Assembly (NCBI GenBank): GCA_028287975.1
Contig: JAQBOP010000219.1
Coordinates: forward strand, 1-41,784
DNA from: Mucilaginibacter sp.
GTDB lineage: Bacteria; Bacteroidota; Bacteroidia; Sphingobacteriales; Sphingobacteriaceae
Direction of reading: 5' to 3'
DNA length: 41,784 nt
Under the pieces are notes generated by a model. It saw only the letters and a list, made by a program, of their open reading frames with translations. It was not told the origin of the DNA and searched no databases. A program made the position numbers and the translations under genes. Numbering within the stretch: the stretch's first letter is position 1; the number at the start of each line of letters is the position of its first letter. Positions 1 to 8,353 of the stretch are shown here, in pieces.

Positions 1-832
1 TCTGATGATCGCCGGTAACCGGGATACAGGTTGGGTGTATTTGTGTATAGCAAGGATTGGCAAAAAACGCGCCGCGTTTATGCGCACGCCATGCCGCCGT
101 AACGTTTGACCCGATAGCGTTGGTAGATAGGTAGAACACGTTGCCATAACCGCCGGTACATAACAATACAGCATGACCGGTGTGGGTGTCGATCTCGCCG
201 GTTACCAGGTTACGGGTGATGATGCCTTTGGCCTGGCCATCAACAGTAACCACATCCAGCATTTCGCTGCGGGTGTACATTTTAACTTTACCTTTATGGA
301 TCTGGCGGTTTAAAGCCGAGTAAGCCCCTAATAATAATTGTTGCCCTGTTTGTCCCCTCGCATAAAACGTACGCGATACCTGCGAACCACCAAACGAACG
401 GTTATCGAGCAAGCCCCCGTACTCGCGGGCAAATGGTACGCCTTGTGCAACACACTGATCTATGATGTTTACCGATACTTCGGCCAAACGATAAACGTTG
501 CCTTCGCGGGCCCGGTAATCGCCGCCTTTAATGGTATCGTAAAACAAGCGATAAACGCTATCACCATCGTTCTGATAATTTTTGGCAGCGTTTATACCAC
601 CTTGTGCAGCAATAGAGTGCGCGCGGCGCGGGCTATCCTGGAAACAAAATGCTTTTACATTATAACCCAACTCGGCCAGCGATGCTGCTGCTGATGCTCC
701 CGCTAATCCGGTACCTACAACTATTACATCGTATTTACGCTTATTGGCAGGGTTAACCAGCTTTAAGTTAAATTTATGCTTGCTCCATTTTTCGGCTAAT
801 GGGCCCTGCGGAATTTTAGCATCTAAACTCAT
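1..832 (-). CDS. sdhA: Succinate dehydrogenase/fumarate reductase flavoprotein subunit, 3' end outside the window
   Basis: The reverse strand reads from an ATG at 830-832 to the left edge with no stop, giving the first 277 residues of the FAD-binding subunit of complex II. This subunit oxidises succinate to fumarate at the cytoplasmic face of the membrane. The dinucleotide-binding motif [13 protein letters not shown] begins near residue 38. The segment [12 protein letters not shown] follows, and His72 in it is the expected covalent FAD attachment residue. Further on, [20 protein letters not shown] and [10 protein letters not shown] are typical of the b558-type (Bacteroidetes/Gram-positive) SdhA, which has a long N-terminal extension before the FAD motif, as seen here. 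It lies downstream of sdhC on the same strand. sdhB would be expected next, beyond the window. Only the C-terminal part is missing, because of the window edge. Confidence 0.95.
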   Translation of the reverse strand, partial: MSLDAKIPQGPLAEKWSKHKFNLKLVNPANKRKYDVIVVGTGLAGASAAASLAELGYNVKAFCFQDSPRRAHSIAAQGGINAAKNYQNDGDSVYRLFYDTIKGGDYRAREGNVYRLAEVSVNIIDQCVAQGVPFAREYGGLLDNRSFGGSQVSRTFYARGQTGQQLLLGAYSALNRQIHKGKVKMYTRSEMLDVVTVDGQAKGIITRNLVTGEIDTHTGHAVLLCTGGYGNVFYLSTNAIGSNVTAAWRAHKRGAFFANPCYTQIHPTCIPVTGDHQ

Positions 833-843
833 TTTTTTTATTT

Positions 844-970
844 TAGAGGCAAGAATCAAGAAACAAGAATCAAGATGTTGATGATGCTCTTTTTGTCTTT
901 CCTTTTTGCGTTTGTTTAACTTTTAAATTCAATTCCAGATACCAAGTCTTGACTCTTGTATCTTGATTCT
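844..970. repeat. CAAGAATCAAGA-type repeats with an 11-bp inverted repeat in the sdhC-sdhA spacer
   Basis: The 140-base spacer between sdhC and sdhA holds short tandem copies of CAAGAATCAAGA (about 850-876). An inverted copy of related sequence lies at 943-970. AGAATCAAGAT at 866-876 is perfectly complementary to 960-970. This low-complexity repeat lies inside what should be one transcript, so it could form a long-looped hairpin in the sdh mRNA. No T-run follows, so it does not look like a strong terminator. Confidence 0.5.
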
Positions 971-972
971 AT

Positions 973-1758
973 TTATTTAATACTATGCAGATAATAATAA
1001 TACACCGGCATCAATGCAAACCCTAACGGTACAATGACCGCGAAAAACCAGGTACCGATGAACTTTACCACCGGGGTATATTTGCGATGTGTCCACCCCA
1101 AGGTCTGGAACGCGCTCTGGAAACCATGCATTAAGTGAAACGATAAAGACCCCATCGCAATAACATAAATCAGCACGTACCACCAGCAGCTAAAGCTTGC
1201 AGCTACTTTGGTATGCAGATCTTTAACACGCACAATCTCTTCGTCTTTTACTGTAGTAGATGAGTGTTCAAACTTTGGGTCGACAGGTTTAAAATCAGAA
1301 ACTACAACCTGATTGGTTAATACATTGGTACGGTACTCTTTAAAACTTACGCTATCGGTAAATTTGTATTTATACCAAAAATCGCCCATGTGGATCACAA
1401 TGAACAGCAATAAGATCGAACCCAGCAGCCCCATGTTTTTTGACGACCATGATGCCGGCGATTTTGATTGTGAGGCATAAGCCACCGGCCTGGACTTGCG
1501 GTTACTTAATGTTAATATCAGTGCGTAAAGGGCGTGTACAATAATGGCCAGGTACAGCAAATAGGCAATAACTTCTATCGGCGGAAAATGTGTAAGGAAA
1601 TTGGCATACACGTTAAAGCCGTAACCCTGATCATCTTTAAAAAGGAACAGATTGCCGCCCAAATGCACTATGATAAAGGTGCATAAAAACAAGCCTGTTA
1701 AAGCCATAATAAGCTTTTTGCCCAGCGATGAGTTAAAGGTTTGTTTAATTTCGCTCAT
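973..1758 (-). CDS. sdhC: Succinate dehydrogenase cytochrome b558 subunit
   Basis: This 261-residue integral membrane protein is the cytochrome b558 anchor of complex II (the SdhC b558 family). It binds haem and passes electrons from the flavoprotein and iron-sulfur subunits to the quinone pool. Five hydrophobic segments are visible: about residues 14-36 (LIMALTGLFLCTFIIVHLGG), 60-83, 108-127, 190-212 and 230-256. Histidines within or beside them (IVHLGG, IIVHALYAL, FIVIHMGD, FHLMHGF) are the candidate haem ligands. An insertion of about 50 polar residues (about 128-185) separates segments 3 and 4. The gene starts with ATG at 1756-1758 and precedes sdhA on the same strand, the usual sdhC-sdhA-sdhB order. 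Confidence 0.93.
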   Translation of the reverse strand: MSEIKQTFNSSLGKKLIMALTGLFLCTFIIVHLGGNLFLFKDDQGYGFNVYANFLTHFPPIEVIAYLLYLAIIVHALYALILTLSNRKSRPVAYASQSKSPASWSSKNMGLLGSILLLFIVIHMGDFWYKYKFTDSVSFKEYRTNVLTNQVVVSDFKPVDPKFEHSSTTVKDEEIVRVKDLHTKVAASFSCWWYVLIYVIAMGSLSFHLMHGFQSAFQTLGWTHRKYTPVVKFIGTWFFAVIVPLGFALMPVYYYYLHSIK

Positions 1759-1784
1759 TGGTTTATAGTAAATGAAAATTTAGG

Positions 1785-1792
1785 CAAAAGTA
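1785..1792 (-). promoter_or_regulatory. Putative -7 promoter box of the sdh operon
   Basis: Read on the minus strand, TACTTTTG fits the Bacteroidetes -7 consensus TAnnTTTG exactly and lies 26 bases upstream of the sdhC start codon. No TTTG box at the usual -33 distance is obvious, so only the -7 element is called. Confidence 0.45.
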
Positions 1793-1901
1793 TTTATTAA
1801 AAGCCAAAAGATATAAATGCTTTATATTAAATAGTCTATAATTGGCTATTTAGAAACAATCTAAAAATAATCCGTTCAAAAATTGCAAATCCAGTTTCGG
1901 T

Positions 1902-1932
1902 TTTGCTTATATCGGTAATTGTATTACTTTAG
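1902..1932 (+). promoter_or_regulatory. Putative Bacteroidetes-type promoter of the lipoprotein gene
   Basis: TTTG at 1902-1905 is followed after exactly 19 bases by TACTTTAG at 1925-1932, a one-mismatch fit to TAnnTTTG. The spacing matches the Bacteroidetes -33/-7 pattern. A transcript starting about 7 bases later would have a leader of roughly 20 bases before the ATG at 1960. Confidence 0.55.
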
Positions 1933-1959
1933 TAGCAAACCAAATCCATTTGCGTGACC

Positions 1960-3099
1960 ATGAAATATTTTAGTTGTGTATTACTTGTACTATTATTCGC
2001 CGCCTGTAAGAAAACACAGGGGGATATTGAGATTACAGGCACTGCCAATGGCGTAACATTTGGTAACGTAATTATCAGGGATCAGGCCAAGACAAACGTT
2101 TTTAGGACCGATATTGAGCACGGAAAATTTAAAGTAAAGGAATTTTTACAATACTCGGGCTATTATAAATTTCTCTTCGCGTCAAGTGCTACAAAAGGAA
2201 CTAACCGCGAAGTAGAAGTGTATCTTGAGCCCGGCACCTATACCATAAATATAGATCAGAATAAAATAAACGATTATCCGCATATTACATCATCCTCACA
2301 AATACAAAATCAACTCTCTGCATATTATGCCATTATAGATACTATGCGGCACCAGTCCCGTCAAAAAGTGATCTCCATTAATAATAAAATGAAGAGCATC
2401 AATGGCGAAGATATTAAGGAAACGTCTGACATAGGGGCCATAAGTAAGCTGCAGGAAGAAGAGTTAAAGGCAAACCAGGTTGATGAACTGGATGCTTTTA
2501 AGACATTCATGGCTAAATATCCGGATAATGAGGTGGCAGCACACATCATGAAATCATTAGATTACCAGGACGACCCGGTAGCCTATTATAAACTGTTCCA
2601 GAAATTTAGCGGGGCTGCTAAAAGCAGCGATGATGGTAAAGAGCTTGAAGAAAAGCTGCAACAGCTATCAAAACTGACGCCGGGCAGCCCTGCACCTAAT
2701 ATTGATGGCATGACCAACGATGGCAAGTACATCAACTTTAAAGCCATGCACAAAAAGATCATACTGCTTGATTTTTGGCGTTCAAGCGATGGCACAAGCC
2801 GCGACAATCACGAAAAGATCATCACCCAGCTATCACAGCTAAGTGACAAAGGCTTCGGTGCGGTAAGCGTATCTTTTGATACCGATAAGGAAAAATGGCT
2901 GTCGGCTGTAGCTTCTGACAAAATGGACTGGCCACAGATAACCGATCTGAAAGGCGACGACTCGGCGAATGGCCCAACCTGGGGTATAAAAAGTATCCCC
3001 TCTTATTATTTAATTGATGGCGATGGCAAGATAATAACCCGCATCACCGATTTTGCCGATGTGCCTGCCGCTGTTGATGATTATTTAAAGAAGCATTAA
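1960..3099 (+). CDS. Secreted lipoprotein with DUF4369 and thioredoxin-like domains; redox cysteines absent
   Basis: The 379-residue protein begins with a lipoprotein signal (MKYFSCVLLVLLFAAC) with the lipid-modified cysteine at residue 16, so it is probably anchored in the outer membrane or periplasm. Residues about 20-105 look like the DUF4369 domain. A helical stretch follows, and residues about 240-375 form an AhpC/TSA-TlpA-like thioredoxin fold (GSPAPNIDG, IILLDFWRSSDGTSR, IPSYYLIDGDGKI). Where TlpA/ResA proteins carry WCxxC, this protein has Asp277 and Ser280, so the redox-active pair is missing. The cis-Pro segment SIPSYYLID is retained. It is probably not a disulfide reductase; a binding or structural role is inference. 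An in-frame GTG lies 6 bases upstream, but the ATG gives the cleaner signal peptide. The gene converges on the pdeM-like gene, and their stop codons overlap. Confidence 0.82.
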   Translation: MKYFSCVLLVLLFAACKKTQGDIEITGTANGVTFGNVIIRDQAKTNVFRTDIEHGKFKVKEFLQYSGYYKFLFASSATKGTNREVEVYLEPGTYTINIDQNKINDYPHITSSSQIQNQLSAYYAIIDTMRHQSRQKVISINNKMKSINGEDIKETSDIGAISKLQEEELKANQVDELDAFKTFMAKYPDNEVAAHIMKSLDYQDDPVAYYKLFQKFSGAAKSSDDGKELEEKLQQLSKLTPGSPAPNIDGMTNDGKYINFKAMHKKIILLDFWRSSDGTSRDNHEKIITQLSQLSDKGFGAVSVSFDTDKEKWLSAVASDKMDWPQITDLKGDDSANGPTWGIKSIPSYYLIDGDGKIITRITDFADVPAAVDDYLKKH

Positions 3100-3761
3100 T
3101 CAATAGCCATTACCCTGTCCTTAAGCACAGCAAAAATACGGTCGGTTTCAAGACTGCGGATGGCCACCCGTCCTGTAAATTCACCAAACGAAGGCAGGAT
3201 ACCCTGTCGTTTACCAAACGCGAAACAAGGTAATGTCAAACTTTGGCGTCCTTTGCCCCTTAAATTTACTCCGGGATGGATGTGCCCGCAAAATACATAA
3301 CCATTTAACCCGTTCAATTTTTCTTCGCTTTGCGGATGGTGCAGCATCATAAATGGCCCTATCTGTAACGACTCGTGCAACTGTACGTTTAACTGATGAT
3401 AATGATCATCATGTACAATATCATGATTGCCACGGATCAATATGATCTCCAGTTTAGGGAATTGCTGACGCCATAGCGCGAACCATTCCCAATCGGCATT
3501 CATATCACTGTGGAACAGGTCGCCAAGAAATATGATCTTTTTTGGGCGATATTCGTGGATCAGGTCTGACAATACAGCCAGGTCGCCTTGTTCCATATCG
3601 CGTGGAACTGCGATACCCGCTTTACGGAAATGTCCCACCTTACCCAAATGCACGTCGGCAGCTATTAAGGCATTTTCCTGATGCCAGTAAATGGCCCGTT
3701 GCGGTAATAATAAAAGATCCTGGTTTAATAATGTAAAAGGAGTAGCCGCACTGATCATCAT
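3096..3761 (-). CDS. pdeM: Ligase-associated-type metallophosphoesterase (PdeM-like)
   Basis: This calcineurin-like phosphoesterase of 221 residues resembles the PdeM proteins often encoded with a DNA ligase and an exonuclease in DNA-repair islands. Metal-binding motifs in order are ADVHLGK (DxH), FLGDLFHS (GDxxH), LIRGNHD (GNHD), LHHPQ and CGHIHPG (GHxH), which is a complete set. The ligase-associated partners are not next to it here, so the repair role rests on family resemblance alone. I chose the ATG at 3759-3761. The open frame continues upstream to 3836, but that extension runs through a palindromic intergenic repeat and encodes nothing family-like. Confidence 0.82.
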   Translation of the reverse strand: MMISAATPFTLLNQDLLLLPQRAIYWHQENALIAADVHLGKVGHFRKAGIAVPRDMEQGDLAVLSDLIHEYRPKKIIFLGDLFHSDMNADWEWFALWRQQFPKLEIILIRGNHDIVHDDHYHQLNVQLHESLQIGPFMMLHHPQSEEKLNGLNGYVFCGHIHPGVNLRGKGRQSLTLPCFAFGKRQGILPSFGEFTGRVAIRSLETDRIFAVLKDRVMAID

Positions 3762-3795
3762 AATTAATGCAAAACTAATAAAAGGGAAATTTATT

Positions 3796-3882
3796 GCCTC
3801 ACCTAAATCCCTGCCTGCGGCCGGCTGGCTCTCCAAAGTAATTATTAAGCCCCTCTCCTTTGGAGAGGGGTTGGGGTGAGGC
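3796..3882. repeat. Nested palindromic intergenic repeat (outer arms plus 9-bp inner hairpin)
   Basis: Outer arms GCCTCACC (3796-3803) and GGTGAGGC (3875-3882) are complementary. The matching extends imperfectly inward (TAAATCCCT against AGGGGTTGG). Inside, CCCCTCTCC (3850-3858) and GGAGAGGGG (3862-3870) form a perfect hairpin with a TTT loop. The last base touches the stop codon of the exbD-like gene. This stem-within-stem pattern recurs elsewhere in the window. Confidence 0.7.
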
Positions 3883-4415
3883 TATTGCTCATAAATATTA
3901 TCCCGCTTCAACAAGCTAACATCGGCCGGCGTAATATCAACAATAGCCCGGATATTATTATTGGTGATATTTAATTCATCCATCATGCTCACCATATTGT
4001 TATAGTTTGATCTGTCGCTGGGCTTTATCAGTACCATCATTTCTTTGCCTTGTTGTTGTTTTATACGGGCACTTTGTTCAAACAGCGCTTTCCTTATGCC
4101 GTCTTTGCCAAAATTGTCTACTGTTGGCTGCGTTATCGGTTTTTCGGGCATCCCTATGTACCATTCCAGTTTATTGTGAGCACCTAATAGTACCGTCATT
4201 GTACGGGTCTCGGGTACCGGCATGTGGTCGCCTTTATCGGGCATGGTCAGGTCCATTGCCGTCGGTCTTTGTAGGGTGGTAGTAAGGATAAAAAAGGTGA
4301 TCAACAGGAAAGCCATGTCTACCATAGCTGTTAAATCTACCCGGGTTGTTTTCTTGTTGGTCTTAACGCGGCCGCTGTTATTGCCGGCGGCGGGTTTGGT
4401 TTCTAACTCTGCCAT
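3882..4415 (-). CDS. exbD: ExbD/TolR-family energy-transduction protein
   Basis: This 177-residue protein has the ExbD/TolR layout: a short cytoplasmic N-terminus rich in Lys/Arg, one membrane helix (about residues 28-47, LTAMVDMAFLLITFFILTTT) and a periplasmic domain. Asp33 in the helix matches the conserved proton-pathway aspartate of ExbD/TolR (VDMAFLL). Family members work with ExbB/TolQ to use the proton motive force to energise TonB- or Tol-type systems. No exbB or tonB gene is next to it; it stands alone between two palindromic elements. Start: ATG at 4413-4415. Exact partner unknown. Confidence 0.85.
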   Translation of the reverse strand: MAELETKPAAGNNSGRVKTNKKTTRVDLTAMVDMAFLLITFFILTTTLQRPTAMDLTMPDKGDHMPVPETRTMTVLLGAHNKLEWYIGMPEKPITQPTVDNFGKDGIRKALFEQSARIKQQQGKEMMVLIKPSDRSNYNNMVSMMDELNITNNNIRAIVDITPADVSLLKRDNIYEQ

Positions 4416-4596
4416 AAATTTAGGTTTTGTGCCGTAAGGCTGGTTAATAATTCAGGTTTATTAGTAAACGCAATATTGTTGCTTTTGTTGTGCTTTTCTG
4501 TAGATTATTTTACGAGGCACTTATTTTACGGCCCTTACGGCAAATTGGCCAATTGAAAAACCATTTGGCATGTAATTTTTCTGCTATAAAGCTGTT

Positions 4597-4632
4597 AAAC
4601 AAAAGCTACCCATCGGGGGTGGCTTTTTGTTT
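4597..4632. terminator. Hairpin with T-rich flank, possibly bidirectional terminator
   Basis: AAACAAAAGCTACCC (4597-4611) pairs with GGGTGGCTTTTTGTTT (4617-4632) with about one bulge and one mismatch. The right arm is T-rich on the plus strand, and the left arm is A-rich, that is T-rich on the minus strand. No plus-strand gene ends just upstream, so its target transcript is unclear; it may insulate the peptidase gene from upstream transcription. Confidence 0.5.
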
Positions 4633-4654
4633 AGGGTATCTTTTTATACATTTA
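4626..4654 (+). promoter_or_regulatory. Putative promoter of the S9 peptidase gene
   Basis: TTTG at 4626-4629 and TACATTTA at 4647-4654 (seven of eight positions of TAnnTTTG) are separated by 17 bases. The start codon at 4705 lies 50 bases downstream. The -33 box overlaps the right arm of the preceding hairpin. Confidence 0.35.
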
Positions 4655-4704
4655 GGCGGCGAAATTTAATCGCTGCTGATCTCACATACACGCTATTAAT
4701 TTTT

Positions 4705-7197
4705 ATGAAGAAATTTTATCTTTCTATACTATTCGCTTTAGCCCTTATCCAGGTTAAGGCACAAGCCCCCGCAGCAGCGCCTGCACCCGTTAAAGGCAAC
4801 TACCAACTGGCATCCAAATTCTCGGCCGATAAAATAAAGAAAATGGTCTTTTCGACCGCTGTCGACCCGCATTGGTTAAAGCTGACCAACCGGTTTTGGT
4901 ACGTGTACGAAACCAGCGATATTAAAAGCTGGTACGTGGTAGACCCGGCCATGCATTCAAAAAAACGGATGTTTGACAACGATAAATTAGCCGCGGCCAT
5001 AACCGTAATTGTTAAGGATCCATTTGACGCGCAACACCTGCCGATAGAGAATTTAAAATTTACCAAAGACGAAAAGTCTATCCAGTTTGAACTGAAAAGC
5101 ACTATCGACGTAGTAAAGAAAGACCGCAAGGATAAAAAAGCGGCCGACTCGCTCGAAAAAAAGACCTTTTACTTTACCTATGACCTGCAAACCAATAAGC
5201 TGACCGAGTTAAAAGATTTTAATAAGATAAAACCAAAGCCAACCTGGGCGTCAATAGCACCGGACAGCTCGGCTATTATCTTCTCTAAAAACTTTAACCT
5301 GTTTTGGATGGATAAAGAGAACTATAAAAAAGCGGTTAAAAACGAGGATGACAGTACCATTGTCGATCACCAGTTAACTAAGGAGGGTGTTGAGTTTTAT
5401 GCTTTCGGAAGTTCGCGGGGTGATGATGAAACCAATATGGATAAGGAGAAGGCCAAAAAGAAAAGACGGCCGGCAGGGATCTTATGGTCGCCCGACTCGA
5501 AGTATTTTGCCATGGAACGCGTGGACGAACGTAAGGTAAAGGATCTATGGGTGATTAACAGTATTGCCGACCCGCGCCCGACCTTAGAAACCTACAAATA
5601 CCATTTACCGGGCGAGAAAGAATCGCCGTTAAATGAAATGTGGCTGTTTGACTTTGGTGCGAAGAGCTATAAAAAACTAAATACCGCTTTATTTAAAGAC
5701 GAGGACCTGGGCATTTGGCGCGCGCCAAGCCTGCAGAAAAACCGCGACGATGAGTTTACGCCATCGGTATGGTTGGGTACCAATAATAAATTCTATTTCT
5801 ATCGCACCGCCCGCGATTTAAAACGTATTGATGTATGCAATGTCGACATTAAAACTGACAAGGTTAGCGTACAGGCACAGGAGCGCATGAACACTTATGT
5901 GGAAATAGCTACGCCCGGATTAATAAACGGCGGCAAGGAACTGGTTGAGTGGAGCGAGCGCGATGGTTGGGCGCATTTTTATTTATATGACGATGCCGGT
6001 AATTTAAAGAACCAGATCACATCGGGCTCTTTCCATTGCGATGATATTGTGAAGATCGACGAAAAGAACCGGGTGCTGTATTTTACCGCTTCGGGCCGCG
6101 AGCCGGGCGAGAATCCATATTACGTACACTTATACCGTGTTAATTTAGATGGCAGCGGGCTTAAATTATTAGATCCCGGTGCGTTTAACCACGGCGCCAG
6201 TCTAAACGATAACCCAAGCTATTTTGTAGATAATTTTTCGCGGGTGAATACAGCGCCTAAATCTATTTTATATGATAACGCTGGCCGCAAAATTATGGAC
6301 CTGGAAACAGCCGACCTGTCGCGTTTAATGGCAGCAGGGTATAAATTCCCCGAGCCGTTTAAGATCAAGGCCGACGACGGTATTACTGACCTGTATGGCG
6401 TAATGTATAAACCGTTTGATTTTGACGCCACAAAAAAATACCCGATCATAGAATACGTGTACCCCGGCCCGCAAACCGAGGCGATCAATGCTTCATTTAC
6501 ATCAAGCATGAACTATGTTGACCGCCTGGCGCAGTTAGGTTTTATTGTGGTTAGCGTGGGTAACCGTGGCGGTAGCCCCGAGCGGTCAAAATGGTACCAT
6601 AACTACGGCTATGGCAACCTGCGTGATTATGGCCTTGCCGACAAAAAGGCCGCAGTAGAGCAGTTAGCCGACCGTTTCAGCTTTATCGATATTACCAAAG
6701 TGGGCATTACCGGGCACTCGGGCGGCGGCTTTATGAGCAGCGCGGCCATGCTGGTGTACCCCGACTTTTTCAAGGTGGCGGTATCAGAATCAGGCAATCA
6801 TGACAACAGCGTGTACAACCGCTGGTGGAGCGAAAAACATAACGTCGTTAAAGAGGTTGTAACCGCCAAAGGCGATACCACGTTTCAATACACCATTGAT
6901 AAGAACCCCGACATCGCCAAAAACCTGAAGGGAAATTTAATGCTCTCAACCGGCGATATCGATAATAACGTAAACCCTGCCAATACCATCCGTTTAATTA
7001 ACGCGCTGGTTAAGGCTAACAAACGTTTTGAATATGTTTTGTTGCCGGGACAAAGACATGCCTACGGCGATATGACCGAATACTTTTTTTGGCGCAAGGC
7101 CGATTACTTTGTACAGCACCTGTTAGGCGATTTTTCGCAACCGGTTGATATTTTAGAAATGGACCGCGAAATTGAAATGAACGGTAAGAAGAAATAG
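4705..7197 (+). CDS. Secreted S9 family peptidase (dipeptidyl peptidase IV type)
   Basis: The 830-residue protein starts with a signal peptide (MKKFYLSILFALALIQVKAQA), so it acts in the periplasm or outside the cell. Residues about 90-530 are a DPP IV-type beta-propeller region. Residues about 575-825 are the S9 catalytic alpha/beta-hydrolase domain. The nucleophile is Ser672 in GITGHSGGGFMS. The acid is Asp751 or Asp753 in STGDIDNNVNP, and the base is His785 in PGQRHAYGD. The insert DESAA-like acidic/lysine-rich stretch near residues 250-265 (DKEKAKKKRRPA) resembles an exposed loop. Family members remove dipeptides or small peptides from N-termini. The frame extends upstream to a TTG at 4627, but only the ATG at 4705 gives a signal peptide, and the upstream part overlaps a hairpin. 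It is followed by a terminator-like hairpin. Confidence 0.9.
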   Translation: MKKFYLSILFALALIQVKAQAPAAAPAPVKGNYQLASKFSADKIKKMVFSTAVDPHWLKLTNRFWYVYETSDIKSWYVVDPAMHSKKRMFDNDKLAAAITVIVKDPFDAQHLPIENLKFTKDEKSIQFELKSTIDVVKKDRKDKKAADSLEKKTFYFTYDLQTNKLTELKDFNKIKPKPTWASIAPDSSAIIFSKNFNLFWMDKENYKKAVKNEDDSTIVDHQLTKEGVEFYAFGSSRGDDETNMDKEKAKKKRRPAGILWSPDSKYFAMERVDERKVKDLWVINSIADPRPTLETYKYHLPGEKESPLNEMWLFDFGAKSYKKLNTALFKDEDLGIWRAPSLQKNRDDEFTPSVWLGTNNKFYFYRTARDLKRIDVCNVDIKTDKVSVQAQERMNTYVEIATPGLINGGKELVEWSERDGWAHFYLYDDAGNLKNQITSGSFHCDDIVKIDEKNRVLYFTASGREPGENPYYVHLYRVNLDGSGLKLLDPGAFNHGASLNDNPSYFVDNFSRVNTAPKSILYDNAGRKIMDLETADLSRLMAAGYKFPEPFKIKADDGITDLYGVMYKPFDFDATKKYPIIEYVYPGPQTEAINASFTSSMNYVDRLAQLGFIVVSVGNRGGSPERSKWYHNYGYGNLRDYGLADKKAAVEQLADRFSFIDITKVGITGHSGGGFMSSAAMLVYPDFFKVAVSESGNHDNSVYNRWWSEKHNVVKEVVTAKGDTTFQYTIDKNPDIAKNLKGNLMLSTGDIDNNVNPANTIRLINALVKANKRFEYVLLPGQRHAYGDMTEYFFWRKADYFVQHLLGDFSQPVDILEMDREIEMNGKKK

Positions 7198-7259
7198 CGG
7201 CGGTTAAAAATTTGTAGAGACACAATACTTTGTGTCTCTTTGTGTTTTATATACCGCCG
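7198..7259. terminator. Nested hairpin downstream of the S9 peptidase gene
   Basis: AGAGACACAA (7216-7225) and TTGTGTCTCT (7230-7239) form a perfect 10-bp stem with a 4-base loop, followed by TTGTGTTTTAT. An outer pair CGGCGGT (7198-7204) and ACCGCCG (7253-7259) encloses it. It fills the space between the peptidase stop and the next start codon. A role as terminator is likely but not certain, because the T-run is interrupted. Confidence 0.5.
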
Positions 7260-7260
7260 G

Positions 7261-7971
7261 ATGCTAAAGCAATTGTTGATTATCATTCCATGTTATAACG
7301 AGCAGGCATCGTTACCGGCTTTGCTGACAGATGTGGGTGGGTTGCAAATTGCCGGTTATGCTATTACCCCGTTGGTGGTGAATGATTGCTCGACCGATAA
7401 TACCTACGCGGTTGCCAAACAACACGGCGCGAAGGTGCTGGATCTGCCCATTAACCTGGGCATTGGCGGCGCGGTGCAGAGTGGCTTATTGTATGCTGCG
7501 CAATATCATTTTGACCTTGCCGTACAAATGGATGGCGACGGACAGCATCCCCCAAAAGAATTGATAAAACTGTTGGCCTGTAATGAAGCCACCGGCGCAA
7601 ATCTGGTTATCGGTTCAAGGTTTATCGAAAACGAAGGTTTTCAATCGTCATTTACCCGCAGGCTGGGTATCGGTTATTTTTATTGGTTAACCCGGGCGCT
7701 AACAGGTGCGCATATTTTCGACAGTACATCGGGCTTCCGATTGTTTGACAAAAAGGCGATAGAACTGGCCGCCGTGTATTACCCCGACGAATACCCCGAA
7801 CCCGAGTCGTTAATATATTTCTCGAAAGTCGGCTTGCAGATCAGGGAAACCCCGGTTATCATGGCCGGCCGTACTGGCGGGCAATCATCTATCAGAAATT
7901 TTGCTTCTTTGTATTATTGTATAAAAGTTACCATCGCGATGTTTTTTTCTGCGATACGTAAAACCCAATAG
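7261..7971 (+). CDS. Family 2 glycosyltransferase, dolichyl-phosphate-sugar-synthase-like
   Basis: This GT-A fold glycosyltransferase of 236 residues has all the expected blocks: IIIPCYNEQASLP at the N-terminus, VVNDCSTDNT near residue 40, VQMDGDGQHPP (the DxD metal/nucleotide-sugar motif) near residue 90, and SRFIENEGF, STSGFRLFDK and FSKVGLQIRE towards the end. It resembles polyprenyl-phosphate mannosyl/glucosyltransferases without the C-terminal membrane helices. The next gene, two bases downstream, is a DUF2304 membrane protein, a pairing seen with such enzymes; together they may make a lipid-linked sugar donor at the membrane. I chose the ATG at 7261; a TTG-started extension from 7240 runs through the preceding hairpin. 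Confidence 0.85.
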   Translation: MLKQLLIIIPCYNEQASLPALLTDVGGLQIAGYAITPLVVNDCSTDNTYAVAKQHGAKVLDLPINLGIGGAVQSGLLYAAQYHFDLAVQMDGDGQHPPKELIKLLACNEATGANLVIGSRFIENEGFQSSFTRRLGIGYFYWLTRALTGAHIFDSTSGFRLFDKKAIELAAVYYPDEYPEPESLIYFSKVGLQIRETPVIMAGRTGGQSSIRNFASLYYCIKVTIAMFFSAIRKTQ

Positions 7972-7973
7972 CT

Positions 7974-8330
7974 ATGGCCCGGATACAGATCATCACCATT
8001 ATTACCAGTTTATTGTTCCTGCTTTATATTTCAAGGCTGATCATAAAAGGCAAACTGCGCGAAGAATACGCCATAGTATGGTGCGTTTGTACATTAATAC
8101 TGGTGATCTTCTCTTTTTGGCGTAGTGGACTGGAAGTAATGTCAAAACTCTTCGGAGTTTACGAGGCGCCAAACCTGGTATTTACAGCCTGTATTTTCAC
8201 TATACTGGTTTACCTGCTGCATTTAAGCGTGGTTGCTTCAAAACTGCACAAGCAAAACAAGCAAATGGCGCAGGATATCGCTTTGCTGAAAGAGAAGGTC
8301 TACGGTGAGGATAAGCGGATAGAAAAATAG
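7974..8330 (+). CDS. DUF2304 family small membrane protein
   Basis: This 118-residue protein has three hydrophobic segments (about residues 2-21, 32-51 and 63-87) and a charged, helical C-terminal tail (KLHKQNKQMAQDIALLKEKV) that looks like a short coiled coil. The pattern IISRLIIKGKLREEYAIVWCV is typical of DUF2304. Its start is two bases after the stop of the GT2 gene, so the two are probably co-transcribed and may form a membrane-bound glycosyltransfer unit. The biochemical function of DUF2304 is not established. Confidence 0.8.
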   Translation: MARIQIITIITSLLFLLYISRLIIKGKLREEYAIVWCVCTLILVIFSFWRSGLEVMSKLFGVYEAPNLVFTACIFTILVYLLHLSVVASKLHKQNKQMAQDIALLKEKVYGEDKRIEK

Positions 8331-8353
8331 TTTCAAAGCCGGTACTCCTGCAA

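Noticed and set aside
338..694. Plus-strand open frame of 118 codons
   Set aside because: It is antisense to sdhA, whose reverse-strand translation shows clear FAD-binding motifs; the plus-strand product has no recognisable feature.
844..970. CRISPR-like array from the repeated CAAGAATC motif
   Set aside because: Units are short, tandem and without unique spacers, and no cas genes are present; no CRISPR array was seen anywhere in the window.
3762..3836. N-terminal extension of the PdeM-like protein
   Set aside because: The extension is encoded by a palindromic intergenic repeat and precedes a plausible ATG at 3759-3761, so it is not counted as coding.
4627..4704. TTG-started extension of the S9 peptidase
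   Set aside because: It overlaps a terminator-like hairpin and a promoter box and would bury the signal peptide that starts at the ATG at 4705.
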